64,000 bases of DNA from Petrachloros mirabilis ULC683 (GTDB lineage: Bacteria > Cyanobacteriota > Cyanobacteriia > Thermosynechococcales > Thermosynechococcaceae), in the NCBI RefSeq assembly GCF_009939295.1, contig NZ_WVIC01000010.1:1-64000 (forward strand). The letters run 5' to 3'. A program made the translations under genes and the position numbers. How positions within the stretch are numbered: the first letter of the stretch is position 1; every line of letters begins with the position of its first letter. The notes below the pieces were generated by a model. That model did not search any database and was not told the origin of the DNA. It saw only the letters and a program-made list of their open reading frames with translations. This document shows, piece by piece, positions 53,924-63,487 of the stretch.

Positions 53924-54539
53924 TTAGTCTTGATAGGTCTGCTGTAGCTCAGCAATTGCAGAAGCGGTGCGGATGGCACCTCGAATAGCTCTCAGAGTTT
54001 CCAAATCCTCGATTTGGGAAATTGCAGACATGAGTGCTAATCCCTCATGGCCAAACTTGAGTTCTAGCCCTAGCTCAATGGCCTCTAGAGTAGCTGTTCT
54101 TAGGCCTTCTTGTCGTCCTCGTTCCTCAGCGTTGCGCTCAATGCTCGTGACGTAAGGCATCTGCATGTCCCTCTCGAAAGATTCCAACTCATCCTGGAAC
54201 TGTTCTTCTAGCGCCCTGGGTAACATCAATACCCAATCAATAAATCGGAACAGATTGAGAATATCTTTGCGCTCAAATCCCCGCTCATACAAGCGACGCG
54301 TGAGGTTAAATTTCCAGTCTTTACGCTGCCCCGGATTGCCACGCGTCTCCAACGCCTTGAGATGGGCCATCACCACCGTCGCGAAAGGATTTCGGTCGCC
54401 CTCCAGAATATTCCAGTTCTGTTCGTAGTCTAGCAACTTCACCATTGGGAATCGAAAGTCGATCTCGCAGCCCCAGACCTCTGTATGAAAGGATGATGTC
54501 CTTCCAGGGACTGTCGAAATTTGCGTGTTCCGCGTCCAT
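53924..54539 (-). pseudogene. Rpn-family (PD-(D/E)XK) nuclease/transposase-like gene with large internal deletion
   Basis: The start codon region (GGAGGGGGCATG, then MDAEHANFDSPWKDIILSY) matches the N-terminus of the Rpn-like proteins common in cyanobacteria. After about 18 codons the sequence jumps, in another frame, to the C-terminal half: EVWGCEIDFRFPMVKLLDYE, NPFATVVMAHLKALETR, KFNLTRRLYERGFERKDILN, RFIDWVLMLP and MPYVTSIER. The nuclease core of roughly 120 residues is missing, so the protein cannot be active. The C-terminal reading frame remains open to 53924. Confidence 0.78.
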
Positions 54540-54550
54540 GCCCCCTCCAT

Positions 54551-55091
54551 TTATTGATTCTAGTTACGACACCTTATTAGCTGGCATTTTCCTGTCGTGG
54601 TTGGATAATAAACTCGGTAGAGCTGTAAATCTTGCAATTTACAGTGAGCCAATGCTTAGAAATACTTGATTGAGGCAAGATCAGACAGTCCGCCGACTCA
54701 TTACATGTCCTGAGAAATTCTGAGGCCATCCCTATAGACGACTGCGGTGCGATCGCAGATGCTAAGCCCATAGTCTATTTGAGTTCTAAAAGGATCTGAA
54801 CTGTCCCTTCAAGCTAAGGAAGGTAGGACAGAGAACATTCAAAGTTTGAGGCCGATGCCCAAAAAGGGAAAGTAAAATTTTACTTAACTTATTCGCCCTG
54901 TCAGCAAAATTAAGATACTCTTATAAGAATAAGAACTTCAATCCGACAAAAAATATCAAATTAGCAAGAAAGGTCGTATTTAAAAATTCTCAACAATTTC
55001 TTTGGTCATTTAATTTAATTGATTAAAGGTGACCATCTTCAAAAAAAGCATTTGTAGTCTTCGGAAAACTTGATTTTTGGAGGTTTTGAGA
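54551..55091. other. A+T-rich intergenic region with palindromes, no gene seen
   Basis: The 541 bases hold a TGTAAAT...ATTTACA hairpin (54620s-54640s), one HIP1 octamer near 54750 and a perfect 16-base palindrome AAGTAAAATTTTACTT (54870-54885). The right half is A+T-rich and precedes the small gene at 55092; promoters are likely but I cannot single one out. Confidence 0.45.
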
Positions 55092-55439
55092 ATGGCGGGT
55101 GTAGATTCATTACCAGTCAGGGAAAAAATTGCCTTTCGGAGAAAATCTATTCGAGTCATGGGAGATCTAGTTAATCTGTCTCTGTTGATGGTGCGCGCAG
55201 AAGATTATCAACGGGCAAGGGATAACTTTTTCGCATCGGGACGAAGAATCTGGTTCATGTTTGGCGGCACGGTGAAACGCCTAGATGCAGATCTGGGTAA
55301 CAAAATTGAAGCAAAATTCAACTCAATCAATACAATGCTGGATCAGCAGGCTCCAACAAAAAATGCCCTAGTCTCAGACTTGACGGAATTAGATCGGCTG
55401 ATGCAGATTGCTGTAAAAACAAGCGATGAAGGCATTTAA
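55092..55439 (+). CDS. Small soluble helical protein, unknown function
   Basis: A 115-residue protein (MAGVDSLPVREKIAFRRKSI...) that is predicted helical and basic in its first third, with RRIWFMFGGTVKRLDADLGN in the middle. I do not recognise a family. The ATG at 55092 follows GGAGG by nine bases, a convincing ribosome site, so the gene is probably real. It precedes the catalase-lipoxygenase fusion by about 300 bases, separated by a dispersed repeat. Confidence 0.6.
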   Translation: MAGVDSLPVREKIAFRRKSIRVMGDLVNLSLLMVRAEDYQRARDNFFASGRRIWFMFGGTVKRLDADLGNKIEAKFNSINTMLDQQAPTKNALVSDLTELDRLMQIAVKTSDEGI

Positions 55440-55462
55440 CGTTTATCGCACCCCTCAATCAG

Positions 55463-55630
55463 AGGCTACTAAGTACACACATCTCTAAGTCGAACCCAAA
55501 ATGCTGCATTCGCCCCCCTAGCTTTGCCATTTTGGGGGGAGGCAGATCGTCAAAGTCCCCCAGAATGGGGGATTTAGGGGGCTAGACAGGATGGATAATA
55601 CAACGAAAACTTGGGTGTACTTCGTAGCCT
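55463..55630. repeat. C-rich palindromic element with terminal inverted repeats
   Basis: The left end AGGCTACTAAGTACACACA (55463-55481) matches the reverse complement of the right end (55612-55630), AGGCTACGAAGTACACCCA, at 17 of 19 bases. This end type is shared with the copy at 2103-2308. Internal C-run/G-run arms (CCATTTTGGGGGG and CCCCCAGAATGGGGG) are present. It lies in the 298-base gap between the small gene and the fusion gene. Confidence 0.75.
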
Positions 55631-55737
55631 GATCAACAGGCCACTACAGGGGGGTAGCGCAAGGTCTGTCAATTTACAAATCATTGTGGATTGCTAGGCA
55701 GAAATCAGCACATGAGTAGTGACGTGGTGACGTGACA

Positions 55738-58191
55738 ATGGATGATTCTTTAGGCTCTACTGCCGCATTAGGCAATTTAGAAAGTGACCCCCGGACACAA
55801 CAGATTGACCCTGCATTCAAAAAGCTGATTTCAAGCATTGCTCAAGCCTTTGGCCGCACAGCTCAAGTCAGGGGTCGGCGAGCCACCCATTCCTATGGAA
55901 CCGTGGCGAAAGGGGTATTAACGGTTTTAGATGACCTGGATATTCCCCCACACAATATCTTTTGTCCCAGCAAGCAATATCCAGTCCTGCTCCGTCATGC
56001 GAATATTAAAGGATTTCGAGATGATGGGATTCGAGATGGACGGGGTGCTACGGTCAGAATCCTCCAGGGCGATGCCCAGGTCTCCCTCTCTGAACTGAAT
56101 TTAGACCAGGGGATTGTAGATATCCTCATGAGTACCGGACGCTCATTTTTCTTGGCAGAGGCACAGTCTTTTGCCCGCTGGGTGGCCGGATCGATGAAGG
56201 TGCGAGAGGCCATGCTTCAGGAGTTTCCCCGAATCACTCCTATTTTTGAGGAAATCATCCGGGATCCTGACTCCTATACCCAACTGCATTACTATTCTGA
56301 AACCACCTACAACTTCACCAGCCTCAACCAAGCATCTTTTTTCCTTAGATATCGCCTGGTCAATGACGACCACCCCACTGCGGATACCGGATGGATTAAT
56401 CCTCAGTTTGTGAAGCTACCCCTAGATTACCTACCCCGCCATGCCAGTGATACGCGACCTGAAACCTATTTGCAGGATGACTTTCGGCAGCGGGTTCTGA
56501 GGGAGGGTGTCCGTTACCGCTTGCAAATTCAACTCCAGCCTGTTTCTGCTGATCCTGAGGTGAATGAACGGGCTAAAGACTGCACGATTCCCTGGGAGGA
56601 AGCGGATTATCCTTTCCACAATGTGGCGGTGCTGGCGTTGGATTGTATTTTGCCAGATGAACTGGCCGAGCCGTTGGAATTTAATCCCTATCATGCGCCC
56701 CCAGAGTTGGGGCTGATCCTAGCTCACTCTGCCACTGAAACGGCTTCTGTGAACCATTTACGCTCTGTTGTTTACCAAATTTCCGCCAATATGCGCAAAT
56801 ATCAAACCCCCAGCTCCAGCCTGGTTGATTGGGGTAGCGGCGGCCAGCCCCCCCTGGCCGAGCAGTACCCCTACGGAGCCGCAGCAACACCCAGGTTTGA
56901 CGAGACCAAGCCACTGCCCGCCAGGGTTCAGCCGAAGCCGCGCTTCTGGGCCAATTTTGGTCTGAAGCTGATTCCCAATCAAGTTTTAGATCCGGCACTA
57001 CCAGAGTTGGGAATTGCTGGGGTTCTGGAGGTGATGGGGCCGAGTGTGGTCAGCCATATGCCACCGAATTTGACCCGAACTCGCCCGGATAAATTCAGTG
57101 ATGATTTTTTTGTCGAGCGCCGTTTGAATGGCTTTAATCCGGGGAAACTCAACCGGGTCTACCATCAGCCCTGGCAATATCAGGTGCGCTATGACTGTAG
57201 TCAGTACGGTGTCGAGCCTGCTGGGATTCTGCCATCACTAATTACGGCGCGCTTTACCTTTAGCGGCCAGTACCTGCATGCTCACTCCATTGAGTTCACC
57301 CTGGATGGAAAAACTGAAACTCAGTGTCCGGGTGACGGGGATTGGGAGTGGAGCAAACGCCTCTTTCGCTGCTCTGAGTTTGTGTTTCAAGAGATTCAAT
57401 CTCACCTGGGTCGCGCCCACATGAACCTGGATCAGTATGCCATGGCCTACTACCGCAATGTGGTGAACAATCCCATTCACCTGTTGTTAGAACCCCATTT
57501 AGATGGGCTTTTGAACGTCAATAAGCTGGGGGCTAGTCTGATCGCTGGCCCCACGGGCTTTATTCCAGAGGCATCGGCGCTGACCCCTGAGGAGGTTGAT
57601 GGGGTGCTTAAGGATGAAATTAGCTGTCTGAGCTATCACTGGCGTCCCCATGTCCAGGCGTTGCCAGATTTGATCCTCAATCATCACTTTGACCGGGCTG
57701 CGATCGCAATGTGGACTCTCCTAGAAGAGTACGTCAGCGGGTTCTTTGCCGAACATCAGGGGGGGATTGATACCCATTGGTCAGAAATTGAGGGCATGTC
57801 TGCGGATCTAGTTGCCCACTCTATTCTAAAACCAGAGCTGGGGACACTGGCCATTCAAAGCAGTGCCGATCTTCAGCAGCTCTGTGTCTATGTGATCTAT
57901 CTCAGTACCTTCTTCCACTCCTGGGTCAATAACAAGCAGTACGAAGATGGCGGCGATGTCAGCTATGGCACCATCGGCCTGTGGAATAGCCATGATCCAG
58001 CCTACAATCCCCAGCTTGTTGCCCAGAGAGAAGCCAGACAGGTAATGCTCCTGTGGACCCTATCCCATGTCCGCTATAACCCCATTATGGATGTCGGGCC
58101 TGCCGTTCTCAAGGACTTGATCTGGCAACGGCGGCAACAGATTGAGCCAGGGATTCCCCTCGCCAATCTGATGATGAGTACCAATATTTAA
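55738..58191 (+). CDS. Catalase-like heme domain fused to lipoxygenase (cAOS/LOX-type fusion)
   Basis: An 817-residue two-domain enzyme. The first ~370 residues are a catalase-related heme domain. The distal His51 is preceded by Thr50 (RRATHSYG), as in allene-oxide-synthase-type members, not the Val-His of true catalases, and the proximal RxxxY is RSVVY (Tyr346). Residues ~395-817 are a lipoxygenase with HxxxxH (His556, His561), a third His727 with Asn731 (FHSWVNN), and the C-terminal Ile817, which completes the iron site. Gly597 aligns with the Coffa position, associated with R-type products in many LOXs. Known relatives oxygenate fatty acids and convert the hydroperoxides to allene oxides or bicyclobutanes. 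No ribosome site decides between GTG 55732 and ATG 55738. Confidence 0.88.
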   Translation: MDDSLGSTAALGNLESDPRTQQIDPAFKKLISSIAQAFGRTAQVRGRRATHSYGTVAKGVLTVLDDLDIPPHNIFCPSKQYPVLLRHANIKGFRDDGIRDGRGATVRILQGDAQVSLSELNLDQGIVDILMSTGRSFFLAEAQSFARWVAGSMKVREAMLQEFPRITPIFEEIIRDPDSYTQLHYYSETTYNFTSLNQASFFLRYRLVNDDHPTADTGWINPQFVKLPLDYLPRHASDTRPETYLQDDFRQRVLREGVRYRLQIQLQPVSADPEVNERAKDCTIPWEEADYPFHNVAVLALDCILPDELAEPLEFNPYHAPPELGLILAHSATETASVNHLRSVVYQISANMRKYQTPSSSLVDWGSGGQPPLAEQYPYGAAATPRFDETKPLPARVQPKPRFWANFGLKLIPNQVLDPALPELGIAGVLEVMGPSVVSHMPPNLTRTRPDKFSDDFFVERRLNGFNPGKLNRVYHQPWQYQVRYDCSQYGVEPAGILPSLITARFTFSGQYLHAHSIEFTLDGKTETQCPGDGDWEWSKRLFRCSEFVFQEIQSHLGRAHMNLDQYAMAYYRNVVNNPIHLLLEPHLDGLLNVNKLGASLIAGPTGFIPEASALTPEEVDGVLKDEISCLSYHWRPHVQALPDLILNHHFDRAAIAMWTLLEEYVSGFFAEHQGGIDTHWSEIEGMSADLVAHSILKPELGTLAIQSSADLQQLCVYVIYLSTFFHSWVNNKQYEDGGDVSYGTIGLWNSHDPAYNPQLVAQREARQVMLLWTLSHVRYNPIMDVGPAVLKDLIWQRRQQIEPGIPLANLMMSTNI

Positions 58192-58266
58192 GATGTCCAT
58201 TCGTCTGATTCATTTGTGCCTCTTGCCTCAATCTCAGCAGATTGATATAGAATAGTGGAGCTATGC

Positions 58267-58340
58267 CGGGATGTAGCGCAGCTTGGTAGCGCGCCTGCTT
58301 TGGGAGCAGGATGTCGCAGGTTCAAATCCTGTCATCCCGA
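58267..58340 (+). tRNA. tRNA-Pro (anticodon TGG)
   Basis: A 74-base cloverleaf. The acceptor stem CGGGATG pairs with CATCCCG, with discriminator A. The D-arm is GCGCAGCTTGGTAGCGC, the anticodon stem CCTGC/GCAGG holds loop TTTGGGA, and the T-arm is GCAGGTTCAAATCCTGT. The 3' CCA is not encoded, as is usual in cyanobacteria. It lies between the fusion gene and an oppositely oriented binding-protein gene. Confidence 0.95.
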
Positions 58341-58359
58341 TTTCGATTAGGATTTAAGG

Positions 58360-59670
58360 TCATTCCCTGGTGACACTCTCCACCAGGATCTGGTCTTTGA
58401 TTTGCAGTGTTCCACTCTCGTCAATTTCCCAGACATCATAACTGCCGGTGACATCACCGTCTTCGTTGAGGTCAACAGTGCCGCTTGCCCCTTGGTAGTT
58501 AATCTCTTCGCCTCGACTCAGTAAGGACAGCCCCTCGCAGACATCGGTGACTTCGGTGCCAGGGGGATTGGCAACAGACTGGATGTGGTTGCGAATATCC
58601 TGACTCTCGATCGACTGGGCTGCTTCTGCGGCCAACACCATTAGCGCTGCCGCATCCCAAGTATTGGGGTCAAACACAGACGGCTCACGGTTATTATAGG
58701 CCGTCAGATAGCGTTCCCGAAAAGCCTCTAGTGCCGGGCCACCGGCACTGGGTGCTGTGCCAATCATGCCAGCGGCAATGTAGCCCCCCTGAGGATTACG
58801 CCCCACCAAATTAGCAAGATCAAAATCTTTAAGGCCATCAGTGGCGATGATCTGAGTTTGACCGTTCAAAGCCCCAGACTCATAGGCAGTCTTTAGGATT
58901 AAGCTCCCCGTTTCTGGATAGGACACCAGCAGCACCGCATCTGGGCTGCCGCTAAATGCCCGGGCCACCTCGGCGTCGAAGGTGGCTGCGCCGGGGTCAT
59001 AGCGAGTGGGATTGTTCCGATTGGTAACCGTGCCGCCGCTGGCTTCAAAAGCTGGCAGAAAAGATTGCACCAGACCGTTACCGTAATCGTTATTAATCGA
59101 CAACACACCTACGGTTTGAAATCCTTGCTGCTGTGCCAGTTGTACCAGTGCTTCCCCTTGAAAGGTATCGGGGGGTGCAGTGCGTGCCCAGTACCCATTA
59201 AAGTCTCCCCGGCGGGCTCGCTCCGTAAACGTAGGGCTGGTGCTAGCGGGTGAAACCAGCATTACCTGATTGCGTACAGCAATATCCACAGCAGCACTGG
59301 ACACTGCACTGGAGGCAGCCCCAATCACCCCTGCCACTTGATCCACTTCCGCCAGTTTGGCCATGGCCTGGGCACCCACAGCAGGCTCAGTCTGATCATC
59401 TTCATTGACTAAGGTGACGGTTTGGCCTAAGACCCCTCCACAGGCATTGACGGTATTGACCAGAAGGCGGGCGCTGTCCTGCATCGGGCCACCAAATTGT
59501 GCCAGGTCGCCCGTGATGGGTAACAAAGTACCCAGTTTCAGCCCTTCGCCATTCCCTGCTAGGGGAGCCTGACATCCTGCTGCCAGGAGGCCAAAGAGGG
59601 CTATTCCGCAAACTCCAGGCTTAAATCGGTTCGGAAGTTTCATCAGCATCACAGATTGGCTTATTTTCAT
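58360..59670 (-). CDS. Extracellular substrate-binding protein, branched-chain amino acid/urea type lipoprotein
   Basis: About 436 residues. A lipoprotein signal (LFGLLAAGC, Cys lipidated) leads into the periplasmic binding-protein fold of the LivJ/LivK or UrtA group: GTLLPITGDLAQFGGPMQDS, VNEDDQTEPAVGAQAMAKLA, and GVIGAASSAVSSAAVDIAVR. Ligand specificity cannot be told. No permease or ATPase genes lie nearby, so it is an orphan that must work with a transporter elsewhere or as a sensor. Several ATGs (59670, 59649, 59643) could start it; none has a strong ribosome site, and all keep the signal peptide. Confidence 0.83.
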   Translation of the reverse strand: MKISQSVMLMKLPNRFKPGVCGIALFGLLAAGCQAPLAGNGEGLKLGTLLPITGDLAQFGGPMQDSARLLVNTVNACGGVLGQTVTLVNEDDQTEPAVGAQAMAKLAEVDQVAGVIGAASSAVSSAAVDIAVRNQVMLVSPASTSPTFTERARRGDFNGYWARTAPPDTFQGEALVQLAQQQGFQTVGVLSINNDYGNGLVQSFLPAFEASGGTVTNRNNPTRYDPGAATFDAEVARAFSGSPDAVLLVSYPETGSLILKTAYESGALNGQTQIIATDGLKDFDLANLVGRNPQGGYIAAGMIGTAPSAGGPALEAFRERYLTAYNNREPSVFDPNTWDAAALMVLAAEAAQSIESQDIRNHIQSVANPPGTEVTDVCEGLSLLSRGEEINYQGASGTVDLNEDGDVTGSYDVWEIDESGTLQIKDQILVESVTRE

Positions 59671-59904
59671 GCTGCGAAAGCAGTCGGGAAACCAAGCGTC
59701 AACGCTCTCCTTCATCGCTTGTTGACATACCCGCTAATGGATGATTAGTGTGCCACAAACCTTTGATCTTGCCAAGCCAGGCTTTGCCAAGCAGGCTTAA
59801 TGAGTATCAGTGACGCAGACGGTTGCGCAGCTCGCGCAGCATTTTGCTTGTACCGCTTTGCATCGCTGCCTGCACCCACACTGGAATCTGCTCAATGAGG
59901 ATTG

Positions 59905-62148
59905 CTATGCCTTCAACTTACAAAGTGTATTCCAGGCATTCGGAATATCTATAGAGCAACTGGCATAGTTCCAACACAGTAAATCTTCATTAAGAAAGTG
60001 ATCGTATTTCTCTATCGACTTGTTTTGCACGAGTGCAGCTAGATGCAGAGAATCGGGTGGTTCACTAGCCATCAATGATTGTAGGTGATTTATTACTTCG
60101 CTGGGGGATAGGTCTTGAAGTGCGATCGCAACCCCATCTCCCGCAACTTTCAGTCCACGACTATGGAGAAGCAACTGAATCGTATTGGACACGACACTTC
60201 CCATCCAGGGGAAGAGGAGAGTCTGATTTCCGTAACTTAAAATCTGGGTTCTATTGAGATTGAAACGCAGAAAATTTTCACGAGCTTCCTGGAGTAAGTT
60301 TTGTGCCATTTGATCTAAAAAAATTGGAATCTCTTCAGAGTTGTAAATGCCATACATTTCCTGTCGTATCTGGTCATGAATTGAGCCGCCATTGCCGCTA
60401 AACCTCGGAACTCGTCCTGCGGATGACCTTTTGACATCAGCAACCTTGCGTTCAATATCCACTGAAAGCACTTGCCAGCGGCGTCCTGCCAAAATAATCA
60501 ACATGCCCTCCACCAGTGGAAAATCAATGGGCAAGGTGCCCAGGGCTTTGCCGCTGGTGACAATCCGATACTCTTCTGGCGTTTGAAAGGCAGTGTAAAA
60601 ACTGTAGTGGTTGACCAGACGCTCTCCCTTGAGACCAAGAATCAAAAGTCCATCATGAGTTTGCTGAATCAAGTCCTGCTTAGCAATCTGACGTAAAAGC
60701 TCAATAAATAGACTCTGCCCTACCTGACCAAAAGGGCCTGTCTCACAGAGTACCTGCCATAACTGGGCAGCGTTAATGCCCCCATACTGGGCAATCAAGG
60801 ACAAGATCTGCTGAATCAAGGTGGAGAGGTGCATTTTGTTGATCAAAGGCGGCTCACACCATCTCTGAAACACCATTAAATTGATGATGGCAATTGTCTG
60901 AATTAGAGCCGGATGTAGGGTGTCTTGAGGAGCAGTCTGAGGCGTAACTTCAGGCTCAGAAATATAGAATCGAATGATCGCCGGATCTCCCTCCGTGCGG
61001 CCAGAGCGTCCGAGGCGCTGGCGCGTACTAGAGACAGAAAAGGGGGCACCCACTTGGGCAATTGACTTTACAGAGCCAATATCTATTCCCATTTCCAGCG
61101 TTGTTGTGCAAACCACATTGGCAGGTTTGTTATTTTTCAGTGCCTTTTCTGCCTCTTCTCGAATATCCTTAGACAGGCTGCCGTGGTGAGGCCAGAACTC
61201 ATTGGGGACACGCTGTATTTCACAAAAGCGGCGAAGTTGATCCGCATAGGCTTCCACCTCAGATCGACTGTTGATAAAGATGAGATTTGTCTCTCCTCGC
61301 AGGACTTTAAATAGATGAGCTGCAATATCCATCTTGTCCTGAGCGTGATCAGATCCCTCAGACTCATGCTCTAAATCAAGTTCCTTCTCTAAGATGGGGG
61401 GAACCTGGCGGTAGCCTCGCACCTGAATGCGAATTTCTCGCCCATCATCTTCACCAGATTCAATAATTCTCACATGCGGGGCTTTTCCGGTTCTCAAGAA
61501 CTCGGCAGCCAGCCCCATATCACCTAAGGTCGCACTCAGACCAATTCGAGGGACTTTACGGCGAACAACCTGTTCAACCCGGTGCATTAATGATTGCAGT
61601 TGTTTACCTCGCTCTGACCCAATAAAAGCATGGAGTTCATCTACAATCAGATAGTTGAGATTCTGAAATATCGTTGCCAGATCAGAGCCATGACGGATGA
61701 AAAGTGCCTCCAGCGACTCAGGGGTAATAATTAAGATTCCAGTAGGCTGCTTCAATAGCCGTTGCTTACGCCCGGCATCAACGTCCCCATGCCAAGGCGT
61801 AACGGCAATATCGAGATCTTCTCCTATTCCTGAAAGCCGACGGTACTGATCGTTAATCAGAGCTTTTAAGGGGCTGATGCACAACGTCCGGATGCCAACA
61901 CCCGGATCTTCCATGAGTCGAGAGAAGATGGGTAAAAAAGCAGCTTCAGTTTTGCCCCCAGCCGTTGCAGCAGAAATAATCAGATCAGTTTCACCCTCCA
62001 AAATCCATGGAATAGCTTCTTCTTGGATAGGGCGTAGCGATGGCCACTTCTGCTGCCAAATCCAGCGCTGAACACCAGAATGTAAACGGTTAAACCCAGT
62101 GGAGACTTGTGAATTGAAATTAGAGTTTGAAGGAGGCAAGGTTGTCAT
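59905..62148 (-). CDS. Lhr-like superfamily 2 DNA helicase (BrxHI-like)
   Basis: A 747-residue helicase of the Lhr/BrxHI type. Motifs in order are LRPIQEEAIPWIL (Q), Walker A SAATAGGKTEAA (Lys67-Thr68), LCISPLKALINDQ (Ia), VDELHAF (DExH at 170-173), GLSATLGD (III) and RQRLGRSGR (VI). A C-terminal winged-helix/Lhr-type region follows. All ATPase residues appear intact. The gene overlaps the ATPase gene upstream by 29 bases, so the two proteins are probably made in fixed ratio. In type 2 BREX phage-defence clusters brxD and brxHI occur together; this pair is similar, but other BREX genes are not seen in the window. Confidence 0.85.
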   Translation of the reverse strand: MTTLPPSNSNFNSQVSTGFNRLHSGVQRWIWQQKWPSLRPIQEEAIPWILEGETDLIISAATAGGKTEAAFLPIFSRLMEDPGVGIRTLCISPLKALINDQYRRLSGIGEDLDIAVTPWHGDVDAGRKQRLLKQPTGILIITPESLEALFIRHGSDLATIFQNLNYLIVDELHAFIGSERGKQLQSLMHRVEQVVRRKVPRIGLSATLGDMGLAAEFLRTGKAPHVRIIESGEDDGREIRIQVRGYRQVPPILEKELDLEHESEGSDHAQDKMDIAAHLFKVLRGETNLIFINSRSEVEAYADQLRRFCEIQRVPNEFWPHHGSLSKDIREEAEKALKNNKPANVVCTTTLEMGIDIGSVKSIAQVGAPFSVSSTRQRLGRSGRTEGDPAIIRFYISEPEVTPQTAPQDTLHPALIQTIAIINLMVFQRWCEPPLINKMHLSTLIQQILSLIAQYGGINAAQLWQVLCETGPFGQVGQSLFIELLRQIAKQDLIQQTHDGLLILGLKGERLVNHYSFYTAFQTPEEYRIVTSGKALGTLPIDFPLVEGMLIILAGRRWQVLSVDIERKVADVKRSSAGRVPRFSGNGGSIHDQIRQEMYGIYNSEEIPIFLDQMAQNLLQEARENFLRFNLNRTQILSYGNQTLLFPWMGSVVSNTIQLLLHSRGLKVAGDGVAIALQDLSPSEVINHLQSLMASEPPDSLHLAALVQNKSIEKYDHFLNEDLLCWNYASCSIDIPNAWNTLCKLKA

Positions 62149-63487
62149 AATCCTCCTTTTCTGTGTCTACAAGCATTTCTGGCAATGTTCCAGCATTATT
62201 GTTTGTAACTTCCCCCTCTTCAAGGGGCAATAGATCAGGATTCACCTCTTGCTGGATTGTAATCTTGCCAATTAAGTCTTCAATAGCAACATTGGGATTC
62301 TGTTCTAACACTGCCAGCAAGTTAATAAAAGCAGTGATGGTACTTCTCGGTGTCCGAAAATAGGCTTCTCCCACTTTCTGAAAACAATGCTGCATAAATT
62401 TCTGAATCCCGAGATCAGAAATGAGATACTTTTCGGGTTCTCCTCCGGCAAAGACATGTCGGATCTTAGTCAGAAGGACGTAAAGATCTTCCTGGCTTAG
62501 ATTGGCTAGACGAATAACCGGATGGCTAAAGTCCACAATGCCGTTACCCGCAAAGGTATTTTCAGCCAATCGAGATTGAAGGGCTTCGTAGCTATACAAC
62601 CCTCTGCGGGTATCCATCAGAAACTCGGGAGTTCCCCCCAGAACAAAACCCAGTCCTTCGGAGATTCCCTGAAGACTGTCATTGAGGATGCGGAGGATTT
62701 GCTCATAATTACTTTTGCGAGCCTGAGTATTGGATAACTTATACAAATTAACCAGTTCATCCAGACAGATTACCAAGCCTTCGTATCCAGCCAATTTCAC
62801 AAATCGAGCAAACAGCTTGAGCTGATCGTAAAAGTTTGTGTCATCAATAATCGTGCGAACTCCCAGAGCTTTTTTGGCATCGGTCTTCGTACTGAACTCT
62901 CCTCTTAACCAACGCACTGAACTCGATTTAAGTAAGTCATTGCCGGTATCATGACCGCGCCAATAGGCAGCAATAACTTCAGCAAAGTCATAGCCACCAA
63001 CCATCTCAGACAGATTTTCGAGGCGTTCTTGAATAATGACTTCTGGGGTTACATTCTGAGTGCGTCCTGCCATCATCGTAGAGCTAACGAACTTCTCAAC
63101 AATGCTGGCTAGTGCCCCACCCTCAGGTTTTGATCGAGTTGCCAGATTTCTCATTAACTCTGCGTAAAGAGAACGAGTCTGACCTTTAGAGGCATGAAGC
63201 CGACGATCTGGGGTGAGATCGGCATGGGCGCTCACCAGTTTCTTCTTAAGTGCGATCGCTCTGACCAGAGAGAGGAAAAAGGTTTTGCCTGAACCATATT
63301 CACCAATGACAAACCGAATACCAGAGCCACCATCAGCAATTCGCTCAAGATCTTGGATCAGAGCTTCCAGCTCCCGGACTCGTCCAACCTGAATTAAATG
63401 CTGACCGCTGCGAGGAACCACACCTGCCCGAAGGGACTGAATGACAGCATCACGGTCTTTAGGTTTGATTTGAACTTTGTTACTCAT
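62120..63487 (-). CDS. DUF2791/BrxD-like P-loop ATPase
   Basis: A 455-residue AAA-like ATPase. After an N-terminal RDAVIQSLRAGVVPRSG come Walker A GEYGSGKTFFLS (Lys68-Thr69) and Walker B LVICLDELVNLYKL (Asp243-Glu244). A sensor-like LGGTPEFLMDTRRGLYSYEA and a C-terminal helical region with RTPRSTITAFINLL follow. This layout is the DUF2791 family, found as BrxD and in TerB-linked operons. It starts with an ATGA overlap with the TerB_C-like gene and overlaps the helicase by 29 bases. DNA processing or surveillance is a family-level inference. Confidence 0.85.
   Translation of the reverse strand: MSNKVQIKPKDRDAVIQSLRAGVVPRSGQHLIQVGRVRELEALIQDLERIADGGSGIRFVIGEYGSGKTFFLSLVRAIALKKKLVSAHADLTPDRRLHASKGQTRSLYAELMRNLATRSKPEGGALASIVEKFVSSTMMAGRTQNVTPEVIIQERLENLSEMVGGYDFAEVIAAYWRGHDTGNDLLKSSSVRWLRGEFSTKTDAKKALGVRTIIDDTNFYDQLKLFARFVKLAGYEGLVICLDELVNLYKLSNTQARKSNYEQILRILNDSLQGISEGLGFVLGGTPEFLMDTRRGLYSYEALQSRLAENTFAGNGIVDFSHPVIRLANLSQEDLYVLLTKIRHVFAGGEPEKYLISDLGIQKFMQHCFQKVGEAYFRTPRSTITAFINLLAVLEQNPNVAIEDLIGKITIQQEVNPDLLPLEEGEVTNNNAGTLPEMLVDTEKEDYDNLASFKL

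Noticed and set aside
54577-54771. 64-codon minus-strand frame in the A+T-rich gap
   Set aside because: No ribosome site, no recognisable protein pattern and it contains a HIP1 octamer and a hairpin, so chance is more likely.
55463-55630. CRISPR-like repeats
   Set aside because: The repeated pattern is one palindromic element with C-runs and G-runs, not regularly spaced repeats with unique spacers. No cas genes occur in the window.
59818-59927. Short minus-strand frame after the helicase gene (IPVWVQAAMQSGTSKMLREL region)
   Set aside because: It looks coding-like but has no ATG and no ribosome site, and is about 24-36 codons. It could be a relic; not enough to call.
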